A stretch of DNA of 64,000 nucleotides from Anniella stebbinsi (GCA_029215795.1 JARDYH010000002.1:66503001-66567000), one strand, 5' to 3'. Positions 21,116 through 34,400 are shown, counted from the first letter of the stretch. Program-made: numbers and translations. The notes: generated from the sequence alone by a model not told the origin.

Positions 21116-24100
21116 ACGCTCATTTCTTCTGTTTGTTCATTCATATTAGCATCTATTGCCAGCACAGTTCATTGTGACCTTTTCACAGCTACTCTTGTAA
21201 AGTCTTAGAGGTATTATAACGCCATTACATTAATTAGCATCAAATCACAATTGCAGGGTCTTCTTGCCCATGTGTCAGGGGTTTGGAATATAAGTATAGG
21301 GTTTTCTTAAATATGAGTCTGGGGTCTTTTAGATCTCCTCCAATCCCTCATTTAAACCATTCAACTATTCCAGATCAAATTAGCAATCTGCAGTTTGAAG
21401 TAGCCTCTTCAGACTGCAAAATTATTTAAGCATTTCACTACAAGATTAACAGACATCTGGGGGCATTAGAAAAGGAGTGCCTAGTGAGTAAGGTGGGAAG
21501 ATGCAAACTTGTTCTCCCACTGTGAGTATGGAGGAGGTAGGATTCATCTGAACCAGGCTTATGCTGTTTGTTCTTGATTTACTTCCCACTGTGCGTGTGA
21601 TTTGGTGAAAACCCTGTTTTGAACAGGTTAGCTATTAAGTTCCATTTTATGCCCTTCTTTGTACAATATGGCATTGAACCAAGTTTTTTAAAAAATATCC
21701 TACAAAATTATTGTTTGTGTAGTTGCTAACTATAGAGTGATTTAGCATACAAGCTCCTGTTTCTTATCGCTGTTATTAAAAAAACATCAAACATGTTATT
21801 GAAAAGTTTGCATTAGTCTTACAACATTACATTTTTCACTATCACCCCGCCTCACTTCAATTCCTGTTACAGAAAGTACAAATTGCTAATAGGCAATAAT
21901 GATTAATGCCCATAACCTTGGACAGTGGAAATACTAATAACAATTCAAATTTGTGTTAAAGATATGCTTGTATCTTCAATATCCTGTGGATTGGGGAATT
22001 TATTCTTAAAACAGGATGCTGCAACATTTCTTGTATCAGGTTTTTGTATCCTATTTTAAGAATGAATTCCCGAAACCACACAGGATATTTGAGATAGAGG
22101 TGTATCTTCACCCCTGTCAGAGCTGGATTTAAGGGTATGTAACCACTTGAGGCAGAAGGCTTGGGTATCACAGGTTTATAAACTCAACAGCTGAAACAAG
22201 TAGTAGGAATAGGTCACCTTTACTTATATAGCTGTGTGGGCAGTGTTGCATCAACATTTTTCTTTTTATAAACCCCTTATAGACTATATGAAGGTGCAAG
22301 AGAAAAATGACTTATTCATCTGTGGATTCAACAAATAAGACAGGGTTATAAGTAGAGAGAGAGGAAAATGTGGAATGTGTATAGCTTAGTTATACAGTTT
22401 AGCGATAAGAAAATTTGATTATATGCCTTTGCTGGGGAGAAGAACAGAACCCACAGTAAATCTGTTGTTCATCCTCTTTAATGTGTTGTTTCTGATGTTT
22501 TATGTATTGTGTGTGTTTTAATTGTTTTTTATTTGTAAAAAATGAATAACAATTTTGAACCCAAAAAACATTTTTCTTTTTATAATTCATGATAATTCAG
22601 TGCCTATTCAGTAAATAGTTTGTGTGCAAATTTATCCTCTTATGTGACAGGGATGCAAATCATGCATCAAAGTTTTGAAGTCAGCTACAAATTAATTAAA
22701 ATGGAGGAGCAACACTGAAGACGTTCTTTGCCCAATGTGCCATTTGGTCTAGTCAACAACATTTGCCAGTCAACAAAAAGCGATAACAAGCACTAACTTT
22801 TGCTGTCTTGGCTCCTTTTATATGTGATACTGTTCATTTGTTCAAGATGAAGAAAACGAAATGTCACAAGAACACTTATTATATTGCATGTGTATTTTTT
22901 AATATTCAATTCTCTGCGTAGTAGCTTTGGATAACATGCAGGCTAAATTTCTCTTCCTGATTTATTAATACAATCTAAACCCTAATCAAAGATAATGATT
23001 TTGCAATGGAGAATTGTTCTTGAGCAGGCCAGAGATCTCGTAGCACCTTCAAGCTCTACGTTCATTTCAATGTGATCATCCCGGTACTATGCAGAGATTC
23101 TGGTTTTGATCTACTCCTCCCCTCCCCCGAATGTATAAATGAATACTATGTCCAACAAATTACAGTTTCTCACTGGCTATGCCAAACAAATCATTCCTTA
23201 GAGTGCTTTGAATTTTAACCAATCATTCTCAGCACAATTCCTCCCACCATGATTTCTGTATTACGAAAATCAGCATTTGGAACTGTTATAAATAGCCTGG
23301 AGCAGAATGGCAGAAATGGGAGAATACAAGTTTCCTTCATATCTTTGTGCATACTGTACCTCCTCACCACCCCTTTTTGAACTGTATTGTCTGGATTGAA
23401 TTAGGATGTGAATCTTCCATCTAGGTGACTTTTCCTGAATTGCATGTAGTTATCAGATGTATAGCAATACTGTTTTTAATCATTATATTGGAAACAGCAC
23501 ACATTTTGACATTATTAATATAATTCATTGGAAGTGAAATAAAACATAGTTTCTTGTTTGGATTTATTTGTGTTGGATAAGAGTCATATTTCCTTGTCCA
23601 ATTTAAACATAAATGGTTTGTGGGCAGCTCAGTGTGACCCTAGATAGTTTGATTTAAAATATCTAAAACACTGATTTTGTGATAGTGGGTTTTTAATATG
23701 GGATTCATTAAATAAACACTCCCAGAATGCAAATGGAACATCACAATGATCAATTACAGCCAGGCAAGGCACACACATTGAACAGTTTTCCTCCTTAATG
23801 CAAGCTATCAGATGTCTGAAAAATATCAGCATTCTACAAATGTGGGTTTCTGTCTTATGAAGTATAAATGTCTTTCCATATATTAATATGTAATACATGG
23901 TATTCTATATATTGGTCAATATACATTGTTTCATTTGTAAAATAAAATTTAATTAGTACAACTGTTAATATAAAAAACAAATTCTTAGGACTAAGAGAGA
24001 AGCGATATGGGAAATTTACGACTGGATCTCCCAATGTTTATATTTAAACTTAAAAGCAACTGGAGTGTGGGGGGGAAGAGGATTCATTTTTGATCAGAGC

Positions 24101-24727
24101 AGTGTAGAGGAGTGTGTGTTTAACCCTCTCCTCTGTATACTGCAAATCAAAATGTCTTCCCCAAAGCTGCTATTAGCCCAGCTTGGGGGTGGGCACAGAT
24201 CTTGTGCTTGTATTTTTTCCATTGCAAGATAATCAACAATTTTGGGAGGGGGCTAGAGGACCAAAGTAGATGATATGAGAAATGGATGATCACATTTCAT
24301 ATGTCATTAAAAAAAGAAACAAATAACATCCCTGGGGGGTGGGGTGTCAGTGCATGAGGAGGAGGGAGTTATCTCTTTCCCCTGTGTCATGGTCTAAATA
24401 TAACTTTCCCCTGCCCCAAAGTTGCTGTTTGTTCCAGGAGAAATTGCCCTTGGTGCTAATGGCAGCTTCTTTCCTACGGCAGCAGTTTGGGGGAGATTTT
24501 CACTGGGACTACAGAAATGTGTGGAGGAGGAAATTTAACCCTGTTCCTGTGCATTGTGCTTTTGATCTTGATTGCATCCCTTTATGCCTGACTTCTTTAA
24601 AAAAATTGTAAAAGTGATCACACATTTGGGTTTGGGATTAGAGAAATGGTGTGGGGAAGTGATTAAATATGCTCTTTACCAGGACCATTTCCCTGATCAA
24701 AACTGGAGCCTCTTTTGGATGCTTTTA
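21116..24727. other. Long AT-rich stretch without recognised gene or repeat
   Basis: This is the longest stretch without an assignable repeat. Small direct or inverted phrases occur, such as 22005-22075 (an inverted pair around TTCTTGTATCAGG). I see no exon-like structure. It is the best place in the window to look for conserved non-coding sequence by comparative alignment. Confidence 0.45.
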
Positions 24728-25010
24728 GGGTCAGGTTAGATGTTATGTTAATTGAGTAGTGTTCAGCTGAGCCTATTTTTCCTAGTCAAGAGTAAGTATG
24801 CATGGTACCAATCTGGATTGGGATCACCATGCACCAGGAGGTGAGGATTAAACCTTCCCACTTGTTTGCTTCCCAAATTCCCCTGCCCAATGGGGGATTA
24901 AAAACAAGGAAAAAGGCTTCACTGACTCTAATGGAGACTTTTTTTGCTTTATATAATTCCCATGGCGGTAGGTGGAATTATGGGAAGCAAATGGATTGGG
25001 GGGAAAACGG
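24728..25010. repeat. Fragment of a dispersed DNA repeat
   Basis: The segment starts AGGGTCAGGTTAGATG and carries GAGTAAGTATGCATGG, ATTGGGATCACCATGC and GGAGGTGAGGATTAAA. These phrases appear in the same order at 14381-14620 and 19660-19800. Confidence 0.45.
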
Positions 25011-25321
25011 TTCAATAATCTTCTCCTGGGGGCTGTCTATATGCACCGAAAGCCTAGGGGTGGCTGTGCAGTGGCGCTGCATCAATTATACAATGCAGTA
25101 GCCACAGCGGGACTTTCCTGCAAAGCTGCAAGGCAAAAATGTTGGGGATTCACTCTGAACTTTTTTCTCCAGAGCGAGGCATGTACAGCACATGCACAGA
25201 CTATCCTTGCTCTGTAATTATGTCCAGGCGGATGGCTTCCCATGATTGGTCACTGTCCACCCAGGCAGAAGGTAGGGGGTGGGCTCAGCCGCTGGAAACC
25301 CTGCGCTTTTGCTGCTGTGTC

Positions 25322-25361
<40 letters not shown>

Positions 25362-25716
25362 ATTACACTTATATACCACCCCATAGCTGAAGCTCTCTGG
25401 GCGGTTTACAAAAATTAAAAAGATTGAGCATTAAAAAGACAATATACAAAATTTAAAACCATAAACATAAAACAGCTGTCATTAAAACACTTTAAAACAT
25501 TTTAACTATTAAGCCTGGCCACAATGTCAATCCAAACCTCAACTTGAATTGTTAAAATGCCTGGGAGAAAAGAAAAGTTTTGACCTGGTGCCGAAAAGAT
25601 AACAGTGTTGGCGCCAGGCGGGCCTCATCGGGGAGATCATTCCATAATTGAGGGGCCACCACAGAGAAGGCCCTCTCCCTTGTTGCCATCCTCTGAGCTT
25701 CCCTCGGAGTAGGCAC

Positions 25717-26115
25717 CTAGAGGAAGACCTTTGATGTTGAGCGTAGTGTACGGGTAGGTTCATGTCGGGAAAGGCGTTCCATCAGGTATTGTGGTCCCAA
25801 ACTGTGTAAGGCTTTATAGGTTAAAACCAGCACCTTGAATCGGGCTCGGAAGCATACAGGCAGCCAATGCAAGCGGGCCAGAGTAGGTCTTATATGTTCG
25901 AACATTCTGGTTCCTGTTACCAATCTGGCTGCTGCATTCTGCACAAGCTGCAGCTTCCGAACTGTCTTCAAAGGCAGCTCCACGTAGAGTGCATTGCAGT
26001 AATCTAACTTAGACAACTGAAGCCAGGTTATCCCTGTCCAGATAGGGGCGTAGCTGGGCCACCAGCCGAAGTTGGTAGAAGGCACTCCGTGCCACCGAGA
26101 CCACCTGAGCCTCAA
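25717..26115 (-). pseudogene. L2-type LINE C-terminal domain
   Basis: The frame changes relative to the RT between 26009 and 26115. The domain reads LDYCNALYVELPLKTVRKLQ, then LVQNAAARLVTG and LHWLPVCFRARFKVLVLTYK, the conserved C-terminal block of L2/CR1-group LINEs. It ends before the AT-rich 3' UTR. Confidence 0.82.
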
Positions 26116-27643
26116 GTGACAGAGATGATTCTAGGAGAACCCCCAAGCTATGAACCTGCTCCTTCAGGGGGAGTGCAACCCCACCCAGAACAGGTTGAAC
26201 ACCCTCCATCCGGTCAGAGGAACCCCCCACTAACAGCATCTCAGTCTTGTCTGGATTGAGTTTCAGCTTATTAGCTCTCATCCAGTCCATTGTCGCAGCC
26301 AAGCACTGGTTCAACACATCCACAACCTCACCTGATGAAGATGAAAAGGAGAAGTAGAGTTGCGTGTCATCAGCGTACTGATGACAACGCACTCCAAAAC
26401 TCCGGATGACCGCACCCAACGGTTTCATGTAGATGTTGAACAGCATGGGGGACAAAACTGACCCCTGCGGAACCCCATACTGGAGAATCCACGGAGCTGA
26501 GCAATGTCTCCCCAGCACCACCTTCTGGAGCCGACATGTCAAGTAGGAGTGGAACCACTGCAATGCAGTACCTCCCACTCCCAACTCAGCCAGTCGTGCC
26601 AGAAGGATACCATGGTCAATGGTATCGAAAGCCGCTGAGAGATCAAGGAGAATCAACAGAGTCACACTCCCCCTGTCCCTCTCCTGACATAGGTCATCAT
26701 ACAGGGCGACCAAGGCTGTTTCTATGCCAAAACCAGGCCTGAAACCCGACTGAAATGGATCCAGATAATCGGTCTCATCCAAGAGTGTCTGGAGCTGGCC
26801 AGCAACCACCCGCTCAAGGACCTTGCCCAGGAATGGAACATTTGCCACCGGCCTAAAGTTATTAAGATTTTCTGGGTCCAGGGAAGCTTTCTTTAGGAGT
26901 GGTCTCACTACTGCCTCTTTCAGGAGGTCTGGGACCACTCCCTCTCGTAGAGAGGCATTAATCACTTCCCTGGCCCAGCCAGTTGTTCCATCCCTGCTAG
27001 CTTTTATTAGCCAAGAGGGGCAAGGATCCATTACAGAGGTGGTTGCACAAACCTGTCCAAGCACCTTGTCCACGTCATCGAGCTGTACCAACTGAAACTC
27101 ATCCAAAAACAGGACAAACCTGTGCTCTGGATACCTCACTAGATTCACCTGCTATAACACTGGAGTCTAAGTCCTGGCAGATGCCTATCCTGGAAGTGCC
27201 TAGCAAATATATTACAGCGGGCCTCAGATAGTTCTATCATGTAGAAGCCCCTGGACAACTCTGAAAAGCTCCGCTGGGCGGCAGATTGATGATTTAATAG
27301 TGGCAGTAAAGTATTGTTTTTTTGCTGCCCTCACTGCCCCTGAATACAGCTTACCATAGGCACTTACCAGTGTTTCATTGCATCCACTAGGAGTTCGTCT
27401 CCATCTGCCCTCAAGCCGTCTCCTATTTTGTTTCATCACTCTCAGCTCCGGGGTATACCACGGAGCCATATGAGCTCTACACAGGAGAGGGCGCTCAGGA
27501 GCAATCGTGTCAACCACCCAGGTCATTTCTGCATTCCACAGATCAACCAGGGTTTCGACAGGAGAGCCAGCCCTATCAGCCGGAAAACGTCCCAGAGCCC
27601 TCTGGAAACCATCCGGATCCATTAGCCTCCAGGGGCGGACCAT
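26009..27643 (-). pseudogene. L2-type LINE linker and reverse transcriptase
   Basis: 27224-27643 is the linker between endonuclease and RT (WYTPELRVMKQNRR, AKKQYF). 26009-27148 is the reverse transcriptase in the same frame after intervening stops. RT motifs run in order: RPVANVPFLGKVLE, FDTIDHGILLARL, YGVPQGSVLSPM, the catalytic YADD (QYADDTQLYF) and LKLNPDKTEMLLVG. In life this would copy LINE RNA at a nicked chromosomal target. The catalytic region is intact as read, but the polyprotein is broken upstream and downstream. Confidence 0.88.
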
Positions 27644-27696
27644 CTTAATGTGTCCCCCACCCTTGCAGAGGGGGAAAGCTGCTGTAAGTCTAAACC

Positions 27697-28432
27697 TCAG
27701 CAGGTAGTGATCTGACCATGACAGAGGGGTTGATGTAAATCCCCCACTTTCAGATCACCATCTCCATGTCCAGTGGAAAAAATCAGGTCTAGAGTGTGCC
27801 CCGCTACATGCGTTGGGCCAGTGGCATGTTGGGACACTCCCATGGTTGTCATGGAAACCATAAAATACTGAACCAACCCAGATAAAGTGCCCTTGGCATG
27901 AACGTTGACATCCCCCAGAACCAACAGTCTGGGGGACCTCAACAATGCACCCGAGACCACCTCTGTCAGCTCACCTAGGGAGACTGTTGAGCAGCGGGGT
28001 GGGCGGTACACCAACAGAATCCCTAATCTGTCCCGTTGGTCCAACACAAGGTGCAAACACTCCAGACCAGTAGTCACATGGACAGGGAGCCTGCAGAGGG
28101 GGATGGAATTCCTATAGACCACAGCAACTCCCCCTCCCCGGCCCTCAAGTCTACCCTGATGCTGAACCAAGTACCCCGGTGGGCATAACTGGGAGAGTAC
28201 CAAGTACCCCGGTGGGCATAACTCCTCCCTGCTCTCCCACCCAGGTCTCGGTAATGCAAGCCAGATCGGGTGCCTCATCCACTATTAGATCATGGATGAG
28301 GGAGGTCTTATTTTGCACCGATCTGGCATTTAAAAGCAGCATCCGGAGACCCGAGGGCTGACTGATAGGGCAACCAACAGACCTGTGGATATGAGGGGGC
28401 CGTGTCTGGGCCGTGTTCCCCTTACCTGGCAA
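27697..28432 (-). pseudogene. L2-type LINE endonuclease domain, frameshifted
   Basis: This is the apurinic/apyrimidinic-like endonuclease that nicks target DNA for retrotransposition. The N-terminal motif LLLNARSVQNK and CITETWV are in one frame (28151-28432). The remainder is in another frame (27697-28278) and holds GGGVAVVYRN, ILLVYRPPR and LVLGDVNVHA. A frameshift lies near 28225-28240. A 33-bp in-frame tandem duplication starts at 28167 and 28200, visible as a doubled CPPGYLV. The C-terminal SDHH-type motif is not clear. It is followed by the linker and RT. Confidence 0.8.
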
Positions 28433-28590
28433 GTCCTCCTCACAACGTCATATCTACCTGTCACTACACTAATTGGGGCCCCCTCAGATCCCCCCACTTG
28501 GCCCTGTATCCTCCCTCCCAGGCACATCTCACAAGCAGCAGGCAGCAGGCAGCAGACAGCAGGCGGCACCCTTTCCTCCCCTGGCAATAG

Positions 28591-28770
28591 GCCTACCCAG
28601 TTGAATTTTAAGAGTTTTATTTGTATTTTAATAAGGTAGTAATTTTATATGTTTTTAATCAGTTTTATGTATTTTATGTCGTGTATCGATGTTGTTCCCC
28701 ACCTCGATCCTGAGGGAGAGGCGGGTAATAAATAAATAAATAATAATAATAATTGTTATTATTATTATAA
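28591..28770 (+). mobile_element. LINE or SINE 3' tail remnant with AATA/AAT repeat
   Basis: The segment is AT-rich with the phrase CCCCACCTCGATCCTGAGGG, AGAGGCGGGTAATAAATAAA and an AAT run. It is the plus-strand 3' end of another LINE-type insertion, abutting the 5' side of the L2-like element. Confidence 0.55.
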
Positions 28771-29116
28771 TGACGTCAAACCACCACTGTATAGGCAGCC
28801 TGCTGATATGCGCTGGTCCTGATCTGAATTGGGGCCATGCACATTTACTTGTCCACATCCTAGCTCAGGGCAGCAATGCATTTTGCTTGCCCCTCACCAC
28901 AGATATATGAAAATCTGTTTTGGAAAATGTGTCATTGGCCATGCATGTCTGTTTTGCAGCCAGTACACACATCAGTGGAGAAACAGACAGTTCATGGGGG
29001 CCATGGCCATATATATAATGTATTTTTTCTGATAGAGAAAATAGGCTGTGGAGGGATTGGTAGCCAGGGAGGGGGCGGTGGCAGGGGCTCACTGTACCCA
29101 ATAGTGCAATAGAAAC

Positions 29117-29923
29117 TAGGGGTGTGCAGCAGATCAGGTCTGATCCACGATCCGGACCCAATTCGGGCAAAATCAGATACAATTATCTGATTCCGATCCC
29201 CTGCAGCTGGAGCATCTGATCTAATCCGATCCGATCCAAAAGGACCAGATCGGACCTTGGACTTCCTCCCCCTTCGTGCTCCTTACCTGCTGCCTCCTCG
29301 CTGCCACCCACTGCTTCAGTACTACTGAGAAACAGGCCTTGCAGCCTGTTCCACAATAGAGTGCCAGTGTGCCAGGTGACATCATCACTCGGCGCACCCT
29401 CGCTCTGCTGTTGAACAGGCCGCAAGGCCTGTTTCTCAGTAGTACTGCAGCAGCGGACAGCAGCGAGGAGGCAGCAGGTAAGGAGTGTGAGTGGGGGGGA
29501 GGGGGAGGGGGAGGGAGAGGGAGGGGGAGGTCCCCACTTACCTGCTGGGGCCATCTGCTGCCGTCCGTTGGTTCCTTCTACTGAGAAACAGGCATCGCGG
29601 CCTGCCTCTCAGTAGCGCGCTGGGTGATGTCATCACCCGGCGCGCTACTGAGAGGCAGGCGGTGAAGCCTGTTTCTCAGTAGAAGGGACCAGCGGATGGC
29701 AGCGGACGGCCCTGGCAGGTAAGGAAGCGCGAGGGGGGGCGGGATAGGGAGGGGGAGGTCCCCACTTACCTGCCAGAGCCATCCGCTGCCATCCACTGGT
29801 CCCTTCTACTGAGAAGCAGTAGAACCGAACCGAATCGAACCGAACCGGGAAGCCTCCAATCCGATCCGAGGCATCGGTTCCAATTCCGGTTCCAATCCGA
29901 TTTTGGGTCCATGCACACCCCTA
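29117..29923. mobile_element. GATCGG palindromic hAT-like element, copy B (807 bp)
   Basis: The ends are TAGGGGTGTGCA on the left and TGCACACCCCTA on the right. The 8-bp target duplication is perfect (ATAGAAAC at 29109-29116 and 29924-29931), as expected for hAT transposition. The interior is a series of GC-rich palindromes: TACTGAGAAACAGGC arms around GGTGATGTCATCACC, and CCTGCTGCCTCC or GCAGGTAAG arms. GGTAAG occurs near 29477 and 29717 and CTTACC near 29281, 29535 and 29764. There is no transposase, so it would have been mobilised in trans. The open frames across it are palindrome by-products. Confidence 0.9.
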
Positions 29924-29931
29924 ATAGAAAC

Positions 29932-30559
29932 CATGCAGCCAACATTTCTACATGGAGGGGAAAGTTTATAAGACCAGTCAATGGCCACACTATTGGGGAA
30001 TGACTTACAGCTCATTTGTTTGAAAGGTATTGCTAACTGTTTTTATTTATCTTTGTTTTCAATTTATTTCTCACTAGATGCTTAAAAAACCTTCATGGTT
30101 ATGCCTACTGATGCCCTCCCTGAGAAATTTGTCAAACTCCTGTTTAAGTGATTTTTCTTTACTTCTACTGTCATTCTGGCATTTCTTCCCATACATAACC
30201 TGTGTGTGCACACAAAACATTTGTCCTGTCCTTTTCATTCACGTCATCCATAAAAGCCTTTTGTTTTAAAATTAATTATTCTTTTGAGCAATTTACTGGC
30301 TTGGTTCACTTTCTCATCATCTCTTCCATAAAGCTCTGCTTGAGGCTTTTTCCTTGCTTGCTGAATGCCAAATCTGTCAGTTGTGTTCTGTTTTCGAGAT
30401 TTGTAACCTCAAAAGTCCTATCACATAAATAGGGTTGCCCTTGACTTCCTTTGAAATGGCTGGTTGGTAATGGTTACAAAAATGCAGCCCAGTAATAAAT
30501 CCGTTCAACTTTGCGCCTTTTTCCAGTTCAAACAGACATATATTTGTAACTCAGTCTCT
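29932..30559. other. No gene recognised
   Basis: AT-rich, with frames of 60-75 codons only. It contains no family motif and ends at the LINE fragment. Confidence 0.45.
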
Positions 30560-30960
30560 TGGTTTATTATTTTTTATTTATTTACAAAATGAGTACACCG
30601 CTCCATATTTGAAACAGATTCTGGATCAATGAACATAAGAATTAAAACACCAAAAGATACAAAAATTAGAACACCATTAAAATTATGCTTAAATACACAC
30701 ACACTGCCAATTAAAACCGTGGCTATCAATCAAGGAATGCTTCCTGGAATAAAGCTGTTTTCAGGAGGCACCAGAAGCAACACAGTGTTGGCGCCTGCCT
30801 GAACTCAATGGGCAGGGAGTTCCACAGAAAGGGGGCTACCACACTAAAGGCTCTTCTGGTGGACTCCAACTGAGCCATAGGTCTATGTGGAACCACCAGG
30901 TGCATACCCTCTGAGTGACTGGTTGGCTTAAATTATGAGCTTGTAGTTGGGACAGTAAAA
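30560..30960 (-). mobile_element. L2/CR1-group LINE 3' fragment
   Basis: The phrases AACACAGTGTTGGCGCCTGC, GGGAGTTCCACAGAAAG and GGTCTATGTGGAACCACC match 4380-4520 closely in the same orientation. Confidence 0.7.
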
Positions 30961-30999
30961 ATAATTCATCTTTAAGGTTCCCTTGGACTTATTTCTTTA

Positions 31000-31227
31000 T
31001 TTATTTACTGCATTTATTACTTTTCAATATCATACAACAGCCAAAGCTCTCTAGGCAGTTTACGGAGATTAAAGGGCCTAGACAAACCTCCTAAAGGAGG
31101 CCATTCCACACACCTGGGACAGCCAGATCTGGCTTTGCTCCATACCCCAGACAACCTCACAGAAAAGACCCAGACCAGAACCCTTGATGCTGGTCTTAGC
31201 AGATGAGCAGGCTGATATGGGGAATGT
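31000..31227 (-). mobile_element. Older LINE 3' part, left side of an interrupted copy
   Basis: The segment starts with the usual LINE tail (TTATTTATTTACTGCATTTATTAC, only partly quoted here) and GCCAAAGCTCTCTAGGCAG, as in 25380-25400. It continues beyond the inserted L1 at 36841-37035. Removing 31243-36840 leaves a continuous LINE sequence. Confidence 0.6.
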
Positions 31228-31242
31228 GTGTCCCAGACTTTG
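31228..31242. repeat. Target-site duplication, 3' side of the L1 insertion
   Basis: The 15 bases GTGTCCCAGACTTTG are repeated exactly at 36826-36840. This length and exactness are typical of L1-type target-primed insertion. Confidence 0.92.
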
Positions 31243-31248
31243 TGTTTT

Positions 31249-31249
31249 T

Positions 31250-31292
<43 letters not shown>
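31249..31292. repeat. (TTTA)n tract, tail of the L1 on the minus strand
   Basis: About eleven TTTA units form the 3' tail of the L1-type element when read on its coding strand. Confidence 0.9.
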
Positions 31293-31472
31293 TATTTAAT
31301 AATTTTATTTCAGCTCTTAACTACAATTATACCATTCTTTTCCATTCTTTATACACCAAGTGCACTCCTCACCAGGACCAATTCTTCTTCATTACATTTT
31401 CCAAAATTGTGATACTTCTTGCACAGGTTTGTGTCCTTTCCCTCTCAACAATACATGCTCTAAAAATAATTT

Positions 31473-34400
31473 CTATATATTTTCAAATTCATTTCTATTA
31501 CATATTGCCTTTTCTACTTTAATATTACATGTTAGTTTGTCATTAATAGCAATATCCCATACCTCTTTATACCACTCAGCCATTTGATAGTTATTCTTCA
31601 TCTTCCATTTCCTTGCTATTATTAATCTTGCTGCAGTTAATAACATAGTAATTAAATCCTTAGTATTCTGATTACATTTCATCCCCTCATATATTGATAA
31701 TAACGCAATCTTTGGGGATGGCTCCAAATCAATTCCCGTTATCTCTTTTATCTCTTTATATACCATTTGCCAAAACCTTTGGACATATTTACATGACCAC
31801 CACATATGAACATACGTGCCAGTTTTTTGACATCCTCTCCAACATAATACCGAATATTTTTTATCTATTTGATTCAATCTAATTGGTGTTAAATACCATC
31901 GCCATATTAATTTGTAATAATTTTCTTTTATCCTTACTGATAAAGTTTTCAAATTCCTTGCTCCCCATAACTTCGCCCAATTCTGATTACTTATTAAAAT
32001 TTTCATGTCATTTTCCCACACCAATTTGCAACCATCCCCTTCTTCTTTTACCATCAATATTTTATAAATTTCACTTGTTATACATTTTAATACCATATTT
32101 TGTTCCTTCTCTTGTCTTTGTGTTATCATTTTTTCAAATATCGTATATTCTCTACATTTTTTATTTTCTTTTACCCACTTCTTTATCCACTGTTCCAACT
32201 GCATACAATTAATCCTTGAAACTTTCTCTTCCCGTAATGTTTCTTTTATTTGATTTAAATTGTCCATCTTTATCACTCCTTCTAATCTATTTATGTTTTG
32301 TTTTTTTAATATTTTCCCCATTACTTCTTTTAGATTTTCTGGGAAGGTCTCCTTCATCTCTACCGGAGTTAATGGGGAGATGGCGGGTATTAATTTAATC
32401 TTATTCTTAGCCCAAATCTCCAAAATATTCTTCAATATTGGATTCCTAACTCTTTGTAAAAAATTCTTATTAATTTTATTAAAGTATATATTTTCCATTT
32501 CCATTTCTACTTCTTTGAATTCCAATTCTAACCAACACTTTTCTCCCAAACCTAGAATACCTTCCACTACATATCTTAATTGGTTAGCCAAATAATATCC
32601 CTTCAAATTAGGAAGGCCTAACCCTCCTGTTCCCTGCTGTTTATACCACATTTTCTTATTTATTCTAGCTTTCTTATCTCCATTACTAAAATTGTTAAAC
32701 ATTGTTTGCCATTTCTTCAACTCTATGTCTGATATTTTAATTGGCAACATCCTAAATAAGAAATTAATTTTAGGTAATATTTTCATTTTTAATAATGCTA
32801 TTCCACCAAACCATGAAGGTTTTATCTTCTGGTATGCCTCCAATTTCTTTTTAACCTCCTGCCTTAATCTATTATAGTTTTCCTCTTCCAATTTATCCAA
32901 ATTCTCTGTTATATATATTCCTAAATATTTTATTTTTCCTTTTAATTTAATATTCATTTCCCTTTTGACTAGTTCTTGCTTCCCTTCTTCTTTGTAATTA
33001 AACATCATCATCTCTGATTTGGGCCAGTTTATTTGTAATCCCGTCATCTCTCCAACCTCCTCCAGATAATGCCGTAGTCTCCCCATCTTCTCAATCGGTT
33101 CTTGAATTGAAAGTAATGTATCGTCTGCAAATAAACTTATTTTAATTTCTTCTTTTTTCCCTATCCCCTTTATAGTCATATCTTCTCTAATTGCATTTGC
33201 CAAAAGCTCTATAACCATTGCAAATAAAATTGGGGAAAGGGGACAACCTTGCTTAGTTCCTCAGGCTAGCAACAATTGTTTTGTAATACCATCATTGACC
33301 ATTACCTCCTCTACATTTTCCGAATATACTGATCTATTAATCCCTTAAATTTTCCTCCAAATCCCATAGTGTCTATTAATATTTTTAATGTTGACCACTC
33401 CACACAGTCAAAGGCCTTAAAGATGTCTAGGGCTATTATACCCGCTTGTAATTTATCATTCCTTATAATATTTATCATATTCAATACCATACTTATTAAA
33501 CTTGACATCTGTCTACCTGCTACAAATCCACATTGATCCTTATTAATATATTTATGCATAAATTTATTCAATCTTTTTGCCATTATCGCTGTCAATATCT
33601 TAGCATCCTGATTTAGCAATGATATAGATCTGTAAGATCCCAGATCTGTTAGTTCTTTATCCGGTTTTGGAATTAAGACAATTAAAGACTGCTTCCACAA
33701 TGGTGGGGCCTTCTCCCCATTTATTATTTGATTATATAATATTTTTAATTTAGGCACCAACATATTCTTAAAATTTTTGTAATATTCTGGACCCAATCCA
33801 TCCATTCCCGGGGATTTCCCCACTTTTAATCCATCTATTACTCCTCCAATTTCTTCCTCTGTTACCGGTTGTTCCATTGCTTCCCTACCCAGTTCTTGTA
33901 TTTTTATTTTCCAGTATTTCTCAATATATTCCCTAATCTTTCCCAATGACTTGTTATTTGATGTATATAACTCTTGATAGAATTTTTGAAAAACTTGTAA
34001 TTAATCCTTCATTAAATTATTAATCTTACTTAATTTATCTTTTATAGCTCCAATTGGCTTTCCAATTTTCCTTGACTCTGTGGATCTGGCCAACATTTTA
34101 GAATTCCTATTGCTATACTCAAAATATTCTCTTTTTAAGTATATCAAGTTTCTCTGTATTTTCCCAATTTCTATACCCTCTAGTTCCTTCTTTTTTGCTT
34201 GTAATTGGGCCCCAATAATTTTATCTTTATTCTTTATATATTCATCTTCCAGTTCCCTAATATTCTTTTCCAATCTTACCCTCTCCTCTCCTTGTTGTCT
34301 CTTTAATTTAGACGATTCCCTAATGCATATTCCTCTCATCACAGCCTTCATTGTATCCCAAATTATAGCCTGAGTGGATTCCTCATTGTTATTTATTTGC

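Larger units (their letters stand above)
25323..28590 (-). mobile_element. Near-complete L2/CR1-group LINE, decayed
   Basis: This is a non-LTR retrotransposon of about 3.3 kb read on the minus strand. From its 5' side it carries an apurinic endonuclease, a linker, a reverse transcriptase with an intact YADD box, a C-terminal domain, a 3' UTR and a terminal (ATC)n repeat at 25323-25360. The class is inferred from the RT phrases (LLDLSAAFDTIDHGILL, YGVPQGSVLSPMLFN, YADDTQLYF), typical of the L2/CR1 group. Frameshifts and stops separate the domains, so it is dead. Fragments of the same family are at 61-209, 30560-30960 and 49375-49985. Confidence 0.88.
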
